Shown here: positions 4,562-5,457 of the stretch, in pieces
Layout: the number at the start of each line of letters is the position of its first letter
Position numbering within the stretch: position 1 is the stretch's first letter
Origin: an uncultured Peptococcaceae bacterium
Lineage (GTDB): Bacteria; Bacillota; Peptococcia; Peptococcales; Peptococcaceae
DNA: 5,457 nucleotides
Direction: 5' to 3'
NCBI GenBank assembly: GCA_958451915.1
Contig: CAUDRX010000160.1
Location: forward strand, 1 to 5,457
Position numbers and translations under genes: made by a program
The notes under the pieces: generated by a model
What the model saw: the letters and a program-made list of their open reading frames with translations, nothing else
Told to the model about the DNA's origin: nothing
Database searches by the model: none

Positions 4562-5457
4562 ATGGCATTCATTTATGACGAACCATCCCACACTTTTAGC
4601 GAATATCTTCTGATCCCTGGCTTCACCTCCAAAGAGTGCACGCCAGCCAATGTCAGCCTCAAGACCCCGCTGGTCAAGTTCAAAAAAGGCGAAGAACCTG
4701 CCATCTCTCTGAACATCCCGCTGGTCTCCGCTGTCATGCAGGCCGTTTCTAATGATACCCTGGCTATCGCGCTCGCCAAAGAAGGCGGCCTTTCCTTCAT
4801 CTTTGGCTCCCAATCCATCGAGAGCCAGGCGGCCATGGTCCGTAAGGTCAAAAATTACAAGGCAGGTTTCGTCGTTTCTGATTCTAACCTGCGTCCTACC
4901 GACACCCTCGCTGATGTGCTCGCGCTGCGTGAAAAGACCGGTCATAGCACCATGGCCGTTACCGAAGATGGTTCGCCAAACGGCAAACTCCTTGGGATCG
5001 TCACCAGCCGTGACTACCGTCTCTCCCGCACCCCTCGTGATGCAAAGGTTGAAGAATTCATGACCCCATTTGAAAAACTCGTCGTCGGCAACGAGAATAC
5101 CACTCTGCCGGAGGCCAACGACCTCATCTGGGATCACAAACTCAACCAGCTGCCGATCGTCGACAAGGATCAGAACCTGATGTACCTCATCTTCCGCAAG
5201 GACTATGATTCTAACAAAGAAAACCCACTGGAACTCCTCGACGACAACTCCAAGCGCTACATGGTCGGCGCCGGTATCAACAGCCGAGACTATGCAGAAC
5301 GTGTTCCAGCTCTCGTTGAAGCTGGCGCAGACGTTCTCGTGATCGATTCTTCCGAAGGCTATTCCGAATGGCAAAAGATGACCATCGACTGGATCCGCGA
5401 ACATTACGGTGATACCGTCAAAGTCGGCGCCGGCAATGTTGTCGATGCTGATGGTTT
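4562..5457 (+). CDS. guaB: IMP dehydrogenase (GuaB), 3' end missing
   Basis: IMP dehydrogenase makes XMP from IMP with NAD+, the committed step of guanine nucleotide synthesis, in the cytoplasm. 298 codons are visible from the ATG at 4562, and the frame is still open at the window edge; the family usually has about 490-510 residues. Residues 1 to about 105 begin the TIM barrel (FSEYLLIPG, then IPLVSAVMQ and GGLSFIFGSQSIESQAAMV). Two CBS domains follow at about 107-225 (LLGIVTSRDYR, EEFMTP, LNQLPIVDKD). The barrel resumes with VGAGINSRDYAERVPALVEAGADVL-type sequence, the substrate-side IDSSEG (261-266, D262) and VGAGNVVDADG near the end. The catalytic cysteine loop and the flap lie beyond the window. 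The wording NEYLLIPG-like start, FGSQSIESQAAMV, and SSEGYSEWQK resembles the Tritrichomonas foetus-type IMPDH rather than the Bacillus or E. coli form. It probably shares a transcript with the VOC gene. Confidence 0.95.
   Translation, partial: MAFIYDEPSHTFSEYLLIPGFTSKECTPANVSLKTPLVKFKKGEEPAISLNIPLVSAVMQAVSNDTLAIALAKEGGLSFIFGSQSIESQAAMVRKVKNYKAGFVVSDSNLRPTDTLADVLALREKTGHSTMAVTEDGSPNGKLLGIVTSRDYRLSRTPRDAKVEEFMTPFEKLVVGNENTTLPEANDLIWDHKLNQLPIVDKDQNLMYLIFRKDYDSNKENPLELLDDNSKRYMVGAGINSRDYAERVPALVEAGADVLVIDSSEGYSEWQKMTIDWIREHYGDTVKVGAGNVVDADG

Noticed and set aside
4505..5404. A 299-codon open frame on the - strand over guaB
   Set aside because: Antisense shadow. The four long antisense frames together reflect codon bias in this genome, not overlapping genes.

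Overview
The window looks like chromosomal DNA of an anaerobic Firmicute, possibly of the Negativicutes or a Clostridia-like group. This rests on strong AGGAGG-type ribosome binding sites, a TTG start on dnaB, moderate G+C coding sequence, and the mix of families. The placement is an inference from general character; no rRNA is present to confirm it. The region is densely coding, with housekeeping genes and no sign of phage, transposon, CRISPR or RNA genes. No gene-free stretch exceeds 150 bases.

Left block (1-1739, + strand): the 3' part of a fused AmmeMemoRadiSam B-A protein (a MEMO/LigB-like dioxygenase-fold domain joined to an AMMECR1 domain) overlaps by 4 bases the gene for the partner radical SAM enzyme AmrS. 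A perfect 15-bp hairpin with T-tracts on both sides closes the block and also serves the convergent gene.

Middle block (1740-3985, - strand): the replicative helicase dnaB, with a TTG start behind a strong Shine-Dalgarno sequence, is followed 65 bases later by an alpha/beta hydrolase of unknown substrate. The gap holds a 16-bp perfect palindrome and a 7-bp direct repeat. Transcription probably runs from the divergent promoter region at about 4017-4045 to the shared terminator at 1705-1739.

Right block (4034-5457, + strand): a glyoxalase I-like VOC protein with a full metal-ligand set is followed 47 bases later by guaB (IMP dehydrogenase), which runs off the end of the window before its catalytic cysteine. 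The GuaB sequence resembles the Tritrichomonas foetus type of IMPDH more than the classic short bacterial form. A 12-bp direct repeat lies between the two genes.

The most interesting item is the AmmeMemoRadiSam cassette: three protein modules conserved together from bacteria to archaea, with MEMO1 and AMMECR1 homologues in humans, whose joint reaction is not well established. Here two modules are physically fused, the third is translationally coupled, and the radical SAM partner is a short form. I saw no convincing new defence or mobile system.
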